Shown: one piece after another, positions 1 through 6,242 of the stretch
Position numbering within the stretch: the first letter of the stretch is position 1
Layout: every line of letters begins with the position of its first letter
From: JAQGMJ01 sp036271855
GTDB taxonomy: Bacteria; Pseudomonadota; Gammaproteobacteria; Burkholderiales; JAEUOS01
NCBI GenBank assembly: GCA_036271855.1
Contig: DATAZV010000034.1
Coordinates: 1-9,645 of the forward strand
Direction of reading: 5' to 3'
DNA length: 9,645 nucleotides
The notes under the pieces: model-generated
What the model saw: only the letters and a program-made list of their open reading frames with translations
Databases searched by the model: none
What the model was told of the DNA's origin: nothing
Translations under genes and position numbers: made by a program

Positions 1-1
1 T

Positions 2-2365
2 GGCTACAAGGTGCTGGTGGCCGGCATGGGCCCGGCCGGCTACGGCCTGGCGCACAACCTGCTGAACGACGGCCATACGGTGGTCGGCATCGACGGCCTG
101 AAAATCGAGCCGCTGCCCGCCACGCTTTCCGGCGTGAATACCGACGGCAGCCGCGCGGCGTTCGAGCCGGTGCGCGACATCGGCGACATCCGCGAAGAGC
201 TCGACGAGCGCACCCTGGCCGGTTTCGGCGGCGTCGCCGAATACGGCATTACAGTGCGCTGGGACAAGAACTTCCTCAAGGTGATCCGCCTCCTGCTGGA
301 GCGCCGCGACAGCTTCGCCCTGATCGGCGGCGTGCGCTTCGGCGGCACCGTCACCTTGCAGGGCGCATGGCAGCTCGGCTTCGATCACGTCGCCCTGTGC
401 ATGGGCGCGGGCAAGCCGACCACGCTCAACATTCCCAACGGCCTGGCGCGCGGCGTGCGCACCGCTTCCGATTTCCTGATGGGTTTGCAGCTCACCGGCG
501 CCGCCAAGGCGGAGTCGCTGGCCAACCTGCAGGTGCGCCTGCCTATCGTGGTGATCGGCGGCGGCTTGACGGCGATCGATACCGCCACAGAGTCGCTGGC
601 CTATTACGCGGTACAGGTGGAGAAATTCCTCACCCGCGCCGAGGTGCTGGGCCAGGATGCATTCCTCGCCTCGCTGGCCGGCGAAGAGCTGGAGATCGCC
701 CGCGAATTCATCGGCCACGCGCAGGCGATTCGCGCCGAGAAGGCGAAAGCCAAGACCGAGGGCCGCGCGGAGAAGAGCATCGAGCTGATGCAATCCTGGG
801 GCGGCGCCACCATCGCCTACCGCAAGCGCCTGATCGACAGCCCGGCCTACACCCTGAACCACGAGGAAGTCGAGCTCGCGCTGCAAGAGGGCATCACCTT
901 CGCCGAATGTCTGGCCCCCGCCGCCGTCGAAGTGGACGCCTACGGCGCCGCGCAAAGCCTCAAGCTGGCCAAGCAGGTCGTCACGGTGGAAGCCGACGGC
1001 AAGCACAACTGGTCCGAGGGCGACACCATCGTGCTGCCGGCGCGCTCGATTTTCATCGCCGCCGGCACCAGCCCCAACACCGTGCTGGCGCGCGAAGACC
1101 ACGCCAATTTCGCGCTCGACGGCAAGTACTTCGTCACCGTCGACGAAGAAGGCAACCCGGTGAAGGCCGAGACCGCGATCTCCAAGCCCAAGCAGGCGCG
1201 CGTGCTGATGAAAAAAAGCAGCGACGGCCGCTTTGTCTCGTTTTTCGGCGACCTGCATCCGTCATTCTTTGGCAACGTGGTCAAGGCGCTGGGCTCGGCC
1301 AAGCAGGGCTTTCCGGTGGTCAGCCGCGTGCTCGGCAGCCAGGCGCCGGTGCGGGCCGTTGAGGCGCATCACTTTCTCGCCCATCTCAACAGCGAATGGC
1401 GCGCTACGGTGCGCGAAGTGCGGCGCCTGACGCCGACCATCGTCGAAGTGGTGATCCACGCCCCGGCGGCGGCGCGCAACTTCCTGCCCGGCCAGTTCTA
1501 TCGCCTGCAGAATTTCGAAGCGCTCGCACCCCAGATCAATGGCAATCTGCCCGCGACCCGCCTGGCGATGGAAGGCCTGGCGCTCACCGGCGCATCGAGT
1601 GACCGCGAACAGGGCCTGCTTTCCACCATCGTGCTGGAAATGGGCGGCTCCTCCGACTTGTGCGACCGCCTGCAACCGGGCGAGCCGGTGGTGCTGATGG
1701 GCCCCACCGGCACCCCCACCCACATCCAGGCCGGCGAAACCGTGGCGCTGGTCGGCGGGGGACTGGGCAACGCGGTATTGTTTTCCATCGGCGCGGCCTT
1801 CCGCGCCGCCGGCTCGAAAGTGCTGTACTTCGCCGGCTACAAAAAGATGGTGGACCGCTACAAGGTAAAGGAAATCGAGGCGGCGGCCGATGTCATCGTC
1901 TGGTGTTCCGACGAAGGCCCGGGCTTCGAGCCGGACCGCCCGCAGGACAAGCGCTTTGTCGGCAACATCGTGCAGGCGATGCTGGCCTATGCCAGCGGCG
2001 AACTCGGCGAGATTCCGATTCCCATGGCGCAGGCCGACCGCATCATCGCCATCGGCTCGGACCGCATGATGGCCGCGGTGGGCCTGGCGCGCCACGGCGT
2101 GCTCAAGCCGTTTTTGAAAGACGGCCACTTCGCCATCGGCTCGATCAACTCACCGATGCAATGCATGATGAAAGAGATCTGCGCCCAGTGCCTGCAGCCG
2201 CAAAAACAGGCCGACGGGTCGATCAAGTACGTGTTCTCCTGCTTCAACCAGGACCAGGATCTCGACAAGGTTGATTTCACCGGCCTGAACGACCGTCTGC
2301 GCCAGAACACCGTGCAGGAAAAGCTCACCGCGCGCTGGATCGAGCGCTGTCTCACCCAGGCTTAA
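2..2365 (+). CDS. GltD-like / PyrK-like fused iron-sulfur flavoprotein oxidoreductase (5' end missing)
   Basis: The reading frame is open from base 2, so the gene begins before the window. The visible 787 residues hold two modules. The first is a glutamate-synthase small-subunit-like FAD/NAD(P)H module: an FAD dinucleotide motif GMGPAG (nt 23-40), the stretch GAGKPTTLNIPNG typical of GltD-like proteins, and an NAD(P)H motif GGGLTA (nt 557-574). The second resembles PyrK/NfnA: a flavin-binding LPGQFYRLQN (nt 1483-1512), a nucleotide-binding GGGLGN (nt 1754-1771), and four cysteines spaced C-x5-C-x2-C-x16-C (nt 2162-2242), as expected for a [2Fe-2S] centre. Such proteins move electrons between NAD(P)H, flavins and iron-sulfur clusters in the cytoplasm; NfnAB does so by flavin-based bifurcation. 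GltD-like proteins often carry an N-terminal iron-sulfur domain, which would lie upstream here. The physiological partner is unknown. The family call is firm; a specific reaction is not. Confidence 0.85.
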   Translation, partial: GYKVLVAGMGPAGYGLAHNLLNDGHTVVGIDGLKIEPLPATLSGVNTDGSRAAFEPVRDIGDIREELDERTLAGFGGVAEYGITVRWDKNFLKVIRLLLERRDSFALIGGVRFGGTVTLQGAWQLGFDHVALCMGAGKPTTLNIPNGLARGVRTASDFLMGLQLTGAAKAESLANLQVRLPIVVIGGGLTAIDTATESLAYYAVQVEKFLTRAEVLGQDAFLASLAGEELEIAREFIGHAQAIRAEKAKAKTEGRAEKSIELMQSWGGATIAYRKRLIDSPAYTLNHEEVELALQEGITFAECLAPAAVEVDAYGAAQSLKLAKQVVTVEADGKHNWSEGDTIVLPARSIFIAAGTSPNTVLAREDHANFALDGKYFVTVDEEGNPVKAETAISKPKQARVLMKKSSDGRFVSFFGDLHPSFFGNVVKALGSAKQGFPVVSRVLGSQAPVRAVEAHHFLAHLNSEWRATVREVRRLTPTIVEVVIHAPAAARNFLPGQFYRLQNFEALAPQINGNLPATRLAMEGLALTGASSDREQGLLSTIVLEMGGSSDLCDRLQPGEPVVLMGPTGTPTHIQAGETVALVGGGLGNAVLFSIGAAFRAAGSKVLYFAGYKKMVDRYKVKEIEAAADVIVWCSDEGPGFEPDRPQDKRFVGNIVQAMLAYASGELGEIPIPMAQADRIIAIGSDRMMAAVGLARHGVLKPFLKDGHFAIGSINSPMQCMMKEICAQCLQPQKQADGSIKYVFSCFNQDQDLDKVDFTGLNDRLRQNTVQEKLTARWIERCLTQA

Positions 2366-2371
2366 GCCTGG
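2356..2371. other. Perfect palindrome over the stop codon of the flavoprotein gene
   Basis: CCAGGCTTAAGCCTGG reads the same on both strands and includes the TAA stop (2363-2365). As RNA it could fold as a 6-bp stem with a TTAA loop. No run of T follows, so it is not a standard intrinsic terminator. It may stabilise the 3' end of the transcript or may be chance. Confidence 0.4.
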
Positions 2372-2436
2372 ATCGTGACGGGGCGGGCTGAAGGCAGGGC
2401 GTGAGGGAACAGGCGCAAGCCGGGTTCCGCGTCCTC

Positions 2437-2549
2437 CCGCCGTTCGTCCTGAGCCTGTCGAAGGACGTGTGCTCCACCTCTGTGCCGCACCATGCGGTGC
2501 CCCAAGGGCACTTCCTACGGGGCGTCGACAGGCTCACCGCGAACGGCGG
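2437..2549. repeat. Inverted pair of short hairpin repeats with an inner hairpin
   Basis: The left arm (2437-2461) and the reverse complement of the right arm (2525-2549) agree at 22 of 25 positions; they differ only in a three-base block (TCC against CGG). The left arm also forms its own hairpin: CGTCCT (2445-2450), an 11-base loop GAGCCTGTCGA, and AGGACG (2462-2467). Between the arms lies a second perfect stem, GTGCCC-CAA-GGGCAC (2497-2511). Sequences like CCTGAGCCTGTCGAAGG are scattered through many proteobacterial genomes, as far as I recall. The element is probably a REP/MITE-like intergenic repeat. No open frame with coding character covers it. Confidence 0.7.
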
Positions 2550-2629
2550 AGGAGTGAGGGCGTCCAGGGCCTGGGCAACACGCCCCCAACCCCACAAATC
2601 GCCCAGCTATGCTACTGTACCGGCGCACC

Positions 2630-2648
2630 CCGGCTTGACCCAAGCCGG
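2630..2648. other. Perfect 8-bp hairpin upstream of the SPFH gene
   Basis: CCGGCTTG (2630-2637), loop ACC, CAAGCCGG (2641-2648). It lies 54 bases before the SPFH start codon. It could be an operator, a leader-RNA structure or an old repeat fragment. No T tract follows, so termination is unlikely. Confidence 0.4.
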
Positions 2649-2691
2649 CGCGGCCCCGCACTGCGCGCCGCGTCCTTCGACCCCCGTTAAC

Positions 2692-2696
2692 GGAGA
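2692..2696 (+). promoter_or_regulatory. Ribosome binding site of SPFH gene
   Basis: GGAGA lies 5 bases before the ATG at 2702 and supports that start over the in-frame ATG three codons later. Confidence 0.7.
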
Positions 2697-2701
2697 TCGC
2701 C

Positions 2702-3784
2702 ATGGCACTGATGGACTTCATCAAAAAACAATTCATTGACGTCATCCAGTGGACCGAGTCTGCCGACGGCGTGCTGGCCTACCGCTATCCGATGCAGGAC
2801 ATGGAAATCCAGAACGGCGGCCAGCTCACCGTGCGCGATTCGCAGGTCGCCCTGTTCGTCAACGAGGGCGTGCTGGCCGACACTTTCGGCCCCGGCCTGC
2901 ATACCCTGACCACCCGCACCCTGCCGCTGCTCACCAACCTGAAGAACTGGGACAAGATGTTCGCGTCCCCCTTCAAGAGCGACGTCTACTTTTTCTCCAC
3001 GCGCCTGCAGCTGGACCGCAAGTGGGGCACGCCGACGCCGATCACCATCCGCGACAAGGACTTCGGCGCCGTGCGCATGCGCGCCTTCGGCATCTACTCC
3101 TACAAGATCGCCGACCCCGGCCTGTTCTACAAGGAAATCTCCGGCACCCGCGAAGCCTATACCGTCGCCGACCTCGACGGCCAGATCCGCAACACGGTGA
3201 TCGCCGCCCTCTCGGCCGCCTTCGGCGCCTCGAACGTCGCCTTCCTCGACATGGCCGGCAACCAGGGCCTGCTCGCCGACTCGGTGAAAAAGCAGATGGA
3301 GCCGATGTTCGCCAGGATGGGCCTGGCGCTCGACACCCTGGTAGTGGAAAACGTTTCGCTGCCGGAAGAAATCCAGAAGCAACTCGACACCCGCATCGGC
3401 ATGAACATGATCGGCGACATGAACCGCTACACCCAGTACCAGACGGCCAACGCGATTCCCATCGCCGCCGCCAACGAGGGGGGCGGCCTGGCCGGCATGG
3501 GGGCCAACCTGGCCGTGGGTATGGGCATCGGCAACCAGATGGCTGCCAGCATGGGCAATATCGGCCAGCAGCAGCCCCCGGCCGCGCCCGGCGGCGGCAT
3601 GGGTGGTGGTGGCGGCATGGGTGGCGGCGGCGCACCCGCCGGCGGCCCGGCGCCTGCCGGTGCCAGCCCGGTCGACGACGTAATGGCGACGCTGGAAAAG
3701 CTGCATGGCCTGGTCGGCAAGGGCATACTCACGCAGCAGGAATTCGATACCAAGAAGGCGGAGCTGCTCAAGAAACTCGGCTAA
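2702..3784 (+). CDS. SPFH/band-7 protein (YdjI-like) with C-terminal SHOCT-like domain
   Basis: This 360-residue protein is a member of the SPFH family of the virion-core-protein/YdjI type (COG4260 kind). Family members assemble at the membrane; in Bacillus subtilis YdjI helps recruit a PspA homologue during envelope stress. Residues about 1-240 form the SPFH part, including the conserved beginning DFIKKQFIDVIQW and the stretch VALFVNEG. Residues about 255-320 are a Gly/Met/Pro/Ala-rich linker containing GGGMGGGGGMGGGG. The last 36 residues (DDVMATLEKLHGLVGKGI...EFDTKKAELLKKLG) match the SHOCT pattern, a short oligomerisation-type helical hairpin. No transmembrane helix is seen, so membrane contact is probably peripheral or through partners. 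It is the first gene of the likely operon; 48 bases separate it from the DUF4178 gene. Family members often end in a zinc ribbon, which is absent here. Confidence 0.85.
   Translation: MALMDFIKKQFIDVIQWTESADGVLAYRYPMQDMEIQNGGQLTVRDSQVALFVNEGVLADTFGPGLHTLTTRTLPLLTNLKNWDKMFASPFKSDVYFFSTRLQLDRKWGTPTPITIRDKDFGAVRMRAFGIYSYKIADPGLFYKEISGTREAYTVADLDGQIRNTVIAALSAAFGASNVAFLDMAGNQGLLADSVKKQMEPMFARMGLALDTLVVENVSLPEEIQKQLDTRIGMNMIGDMNRYTQYQTANAIPIAAANEGGGLAGMGANLAVGMGIGNQMAASMGNIGQQQPPAAPGGGMGGGGGMGGGGAPAGGPAPAGASPVDDVMATLEKLHGLVGKGILTQQEFDTKKAELLKKLG
3593..3624 (+). repeat. Short in-frame direct repeat coding the Gly/Met linker
   Basis: GGCGGCATGGGTGG occurs at 3593-3606 and again at 3611-3624, an 18-base period that keeps the reading frame. 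It encodes the GGMGG units of the SPFH linker and is a likely site of length variation. Confidence 0.65.
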
Positions 3785-3792
3785 TACCGTGA

Positions 3793-3815
3793 CCGGCCAC
3801 ATAACAATCGGCCGG
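3793..3815. other. Intergenic hairpin before DUF4178 gene
   Basis: CCGGCC (3793-3798) pairs perfectly with GGCCGG (3810-3815) around an 11-base loop. It ends just before the ribosome binding site at 3818, so it could tune translation of the next gene or protect an RNA end. There is no T tract. Confidence 0.35.
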
Positions 3816-3832
3816 CTGGGAGGGATGTACCG

Positions 3833-5737
3833 GTGAAAATCGGCAAATGCCCCTCATGCGGGGCGCCAGTCAAGTTCCGTTCGGAAGCGTCGGTACTCGC
3901 GGTCTGCGAGTACTGCAATTCCACGCTGCTGCGCCAGGGCGAGGTGCTGGAAAACCTCGGCAAGATGGCGGCGCTCCAGGAAGACCCGACCCTCTTACAG
4001 CTTACTGCTGAAGGCACCTACAAGGGCGCGCACTTCGCCGTCATCGGCCGGGTGCAGATGCGCTACGAAGACGGCCTGTGGAACGAGTGGTTCCTGCTGT
4101 TCGACGACGAGCGCCAGGGCTGGCTGGGCGAGGCCTCCGGCGAGTTCTACGTCACCTTCGAAAAGCCGCTGTCCACGGCAGCGCCGAACTTCGCCGACAT
4201 CGCCGTCGAACAGGTGGTGATGCTCGACGGCAAGCCCTACCAGGTCAGCGACATCGAGTCGGCCACCTGCATCGCCGGCGAAGGCGAGTTGCCCTTTTCC
4301 GTCGGCCCCGGCTACGAAGCCCCGGTGGTCGACCTGCGCCTGGGACCCGAATTCGCCACCATCGACTACAGCGACGCCACCCCGCGGGTCTACTTCGGCG
4401 AGCGCGTCGAGGCCAAGGCGCTGGCGCTGAAAAACCTCAAGGTGCCGGACTCGCTGGACCAGGCCGAATCGCGCGACATGGGCCTGCTGGCCTTCGATTG
4501 CCCGAACTGCGCCGCCCCGCTCAAACTCTCCGACGACAAGAGCAAGAGCTTCGGCTGCACCTCCTGCGGCGCGCTGCTCGACCTGAACAACCGCAAGGCG
4601 CAACTGGTGGCCAAGGCGCAGGAAGCGCTGAGCTACCCGGTGACCTTGGAGCTGGGCAGCAGCGGCAAGCTCGACGGCACCGACTGGGAAGTCATCGGTT
4701 TCATGGAGCGCGGCTCGACCAATTTTTCCTGGGGCGAATACCTGCTGTTTTCGCGCGGCAAGGGCTACCGCTGGCTCTCCGAATCCAGCGGCCACTGGAG
4801 CTATTTGTGGAACGCCACCCAGCCGGCCAAGGTAGTGGGCACCAACGCCTGGTACGCCAACAAGGAGATGGCGCACTTCGAGTCGTACGAGGCCCGCGTC
4901 AAATACGTGCTGGGCGAGTTCTACTGGAAGGTGCGCTTCGGCGACACCACCGACACCGACGACTACATCGCCCCGCCGCAAATCATGTCGCGCGAAAAAA
5001 CCCCGCGCGAAGTCACCTGGACCGTCGGCCGCTACATGCCGGTGGAAGAGGTGCAGGCCGTCTTCAAGCCGAAAAAGCCGCTGGCCCGGCCCCAGGGCGT
5101 GGCGCCGAACCAGCCCTCGCCCTACGACGGCGAAGTGCGTGCGTTGTGGAAAACCTTTTGCTACCTCTCGCTGATCATCCTGGTGGTGCAGATGGTGTTC
5201 GCCTTCCGCGCCGTCAAGGTCTATAGCGAAAACGTCACCGTGCCCGTAGGCGAAGACCAGATCGCCACCACCCAGCCCTTCACCGTGCGCGGCAACACCG
5301 GCAACCTGGTGCTGCACAACGCCACCGACGTCGCCAACAGCTGGGCCGACTTGAGCTACACCCTGGTCGACCCGAAAAGCGGCAAGAGCTGGAGCGAGGC
5401 GCACGAGCTGAGCTACTACGAAGGCAGCGACGACGGCGAAACCTGGAACGAAGGCTCGAAGACCGACGACGTGGTGTTCTTCGCCGTGCCGCCGGGCGAA
5501 TACCTGCTCAACATCAGCGCCGAGCGCCCCGACGACGCCACCGAGCCGATGAATGCCAACCTGCAGATCGAGCGCGGCCATCCCTCCTGGCTGAACTGGC
5601 TGCTGCTGCAGATCGCGCTCTTGATCCTGCCGTTCTGGGGCAGCTGGCGCGCCCGCAGCTTCGAAAGCGACCGCTGGGCCGACAGCGACCACCCCAGCGG
5701 CGCCGGCAGCAAGAGCGACGATGACGACGACGACTGA
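3833..5737 (+). CDS. Membrane protein with two zinc ribbon + DUF4178 units
   Basis: The 634-residue protein starts at GTG; GGGAGGG (3818-3824), 8 bases upstream, supports it. Residues 6-28 are a zinc ribbon (C6-x2-C9, C25-x2-C28), followed by a DUF4178 region (about 55-200) with the motif EWFLLFDDERQGWL. A second zinc ribbon (C223-x2-C226, C242-x2-C245) has the same 15-residue gap and precedes a second DUF4178 region (about 265-400) with WGEYLLFSRGKGYRWL. Two hydrophobic helices follow (about 442-462 and 585-604), flanking about 120 polar residues that probably face the periplasm. The N-terminal half would be cytoplasmic. The tail ends in six aspartates. DUF4178 has no known activity; it is often found near DUF350 and spermidine-synthase-like genes. 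Here it probably acts as a membrane scaffold or sensor next to the SPFH protein, which is inference. Confidence 0.85.
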   Translation: MKIGKCPSCGAPVKFRSEASVLAVCEYCNSTLLRQGEVLENLGKMAALQEDPTLLQLTAEGTYKGAHFAVIGRVQMRYEDGLWNEWFLLFDDERQGWLGEASGEFYVTFEKPLSTAAPNFADIAVEQVVMLDGKPYQVSDIESATCIAGEGELPFSVGPGYEAPVVDLRLGPEFATIDYSDATPRVYFGERVEAKALALKNLKVPDSLDQAESRDMGLLAFDCPNCAAPLKLSDDKSKSFGCTSCGALLDLNNRKAQLVAKAQEALSYPVTLELGSSGKLDGTDWEVIGFMERGSTNFSWGEYLLFSRGKGYRWLSESSGHWSYLWNATQPAKVVGTNAWYANKEMAHFESYEARVKYVLGEFYWKVRFGDTTDTDDYIAPPQIMSREKTPREVTWTVGRYMPVEEVQAVFKPKKPLARPQGVAPNQPSPYDGEVRALWKTFCYLSLIILVVQMVFAFRAVKVYSENVTVPVGEDQIATTQPFTVRGNTGNLVLHNATDVANSWADLSYTLVDPKSGKSWSEAHELSYYEGSDDGETWNEGSKTDDVVFFAVPPGEYLLNISAERPDDATEPMNANLQIERGHPSWLNWLLLQIALLILPFWGSWRARSFESDRWADSDHPSGAGSKSDDDDDD

Positions 5738-5757
5738 GCGATGACGACCGAGGCGCG

Positions 5758-5928
5758 ATGACCAAAATCTACCTGCTTTCCAGCCTGCTCGCGGTGTCCT
5801 TTTTCAGCTACGCGCAGTATCGCGGCATGAGCGTCTACAGCGGCGGCGCGGCCGCCCAGCAGCTCGCCCGCAGCGGCGGCCCGGGTTCCAGCGGCTATTC
5901 GCGTACCAGCAGTCTTTCCCACAAATAG
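5758..5928 (+). CDS. Small 56-residue protein with signal-anchor-like N-terminus
   Basis: ATG at 5758 opens a 56-codon frame ending in TAG (5926-5928). GAGG (5750-5753) is a plausible but close ribosome binding site. The protein begins MTKIYLLSSLLAVSFFSYAQ, a positive residue followed by a hydrophobic stretch, so it is probably exported or membrane-anchored; a possible cleavage after SYA is only a guess. The remaining 35 or so residues are rich in Ser, Gly, Ala and Tyr, with Lys only at the very end. It starts 20 bases after the DUF4178 gene, and its stop codon lies inside the ribosome binding site of the DUF350 gene, so the two are probably translationally coupled. I do not recognise a family. 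Its tight placement supports a real gene. Confidence 0.7.
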   Translation: MTKIYLLSSLLAVSFFSYAQYRGMSVYSGGAAAQQLARSGGPGSSGYSRTSSLSHK

Positions 5929-5933
5929 GAGGG
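5927..5933 (+). promoter_or_regulatory. Strong ribosome binding site of DUF350 gene overlapping preceding stop
   Basis: AGGAGGG lies 4 bases before the ATG at 5938 and shares its first bases with the TAG stop of the small protein gene. This arrangement favours coupled translation. Confidence 0.75.
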
Positions 5934-5937
5934 TTCC

Positions 5938-6150
5938 ATGGACTACATCAATCCGCAAAACATCATCAACTCGCTGATCTACTCGATTCTCGGGGTGATC
6001 GTGTTCTGGGTTTCGTTCATCATCATCGACAAGATCACCCCCTACGACCTGTGGGGCGAGATTGTCGAAAAGCGCAACACCGCGCTCGCCTTCGTGGTCG
6101 GCGCCATGTGTCTGGGCATCGCCATCGTCGTGGCCGCCTCGATCCACTGA
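5938..6150 (+). CDS. DUF350 (YjfL-like) small inner-membrane protein
   Basis: The 70-residue protein has two transmembrane helices, about residues 9-31 (IINSLIYSILGVIVFWVSFIII) and 48-69 (ALAFVVGAMCLGIAIVVAASI). Between them is the DUF350-type loop DKITPYDLWGEIVEKRNTA, which fits the family's usual D-x2-TP and E-x(n)-N-x-A pattern. YjfL of E. coli is about twice as long, with two such units; this protein has a single one and may work as a dimer. The molecular role is unknown. DUF350 genes sit in envelope-stress and polyamine-related gene groups, and the neighbours here fit that. The gap of 92 bp to the next gene is the longest inside the block. Confidence 0.85.
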   Translation: MDYINPQNIINSLIYSILGVIVFWVSFIIIDKITPYDLWGEIVEKRNTALAFVVGAMCLGIAIVVAASIH

Positions 6151-6242
6151 CACGGCACTTGTTCCACCCGCGGTCCCGCCGCGCGCAGCCCCTCCTGTGC
6201 TTCGCGGCGTGGCCGGCCACTCTTCGTTAGGCAAGTCCCGTT
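6151..6242. other. 92-bp gap with a palindrome and a small hairpin
   Basis: The gap contains GTGGCCGGCCAC (6209-6220), a perfect 12-base palindrome, and CGCGG-TCCCG-CCGCG (6169-6183), a 5-bp hairpin. Either could be a regulatory site or RNA structure separating the upstream genes from the aminopropyltransferase-like gene. No coding frame fits here, and TAG at 6228-6230 blocks any earlier start of the next gene. Confidence 0.35.

Larger units (their letters stand above)
2366..2701. other. Gene-free interval between flavoprotein gene and SPFH operon
   Basis: This 336-bp stretch has no convincing gene on either strand. It holds the inverted hairpin repeat (2437-2549), a GC-rich hairpin (2630-2648) and the ribosome binding site of the SPFH gene. 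The promoter of the downstream operon should lie here, most likely between 2550 and 2690, but I see no convincing -35/-10 pair. Confidence 0.6.

Noticed and set aside
2437..2549. Insertion sequence remnant
   Set aside because: No transposase fragment and no target-site duplication could be seen; a small palindromic repeat explains it better.
2608..2613. TATGCT as a -10 box for the SPFH operon
   Set aside because: No acceptable -35 box is found about 17 bases upstream; in GC-rich DNA one such match means little.
2635..2640. TTGACC as a -35 box
   Set aside because: It is part of the perfect hairpin at 2630-2648, and only GC-rich sequence follows where a -10 box should be.
2401..2739. Possible 112-residue frame across the gene-free interval
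   Set aside because: It is made of repeat sequence, has no ribosome binding site or family motif, and overlaps the start of the SPFH gene in another frame.
3995..5692. Long open frame on the minus strand opposite the DUF4178 gene, and similar long antisense frames at 1262-2128, 2687-3802 and 6042-7052
   Set aside because: They lie opposite well-supported genes and arise from the high GC at third codon positions. Their translations are low-complexity, rich in Ala, Gly, His and Arg, with no recognisable motif.
5741..5761. Earlier ATG at 5741 as start of the small protein
   Set aside because: It is in another frame and meets TGA after six codons.
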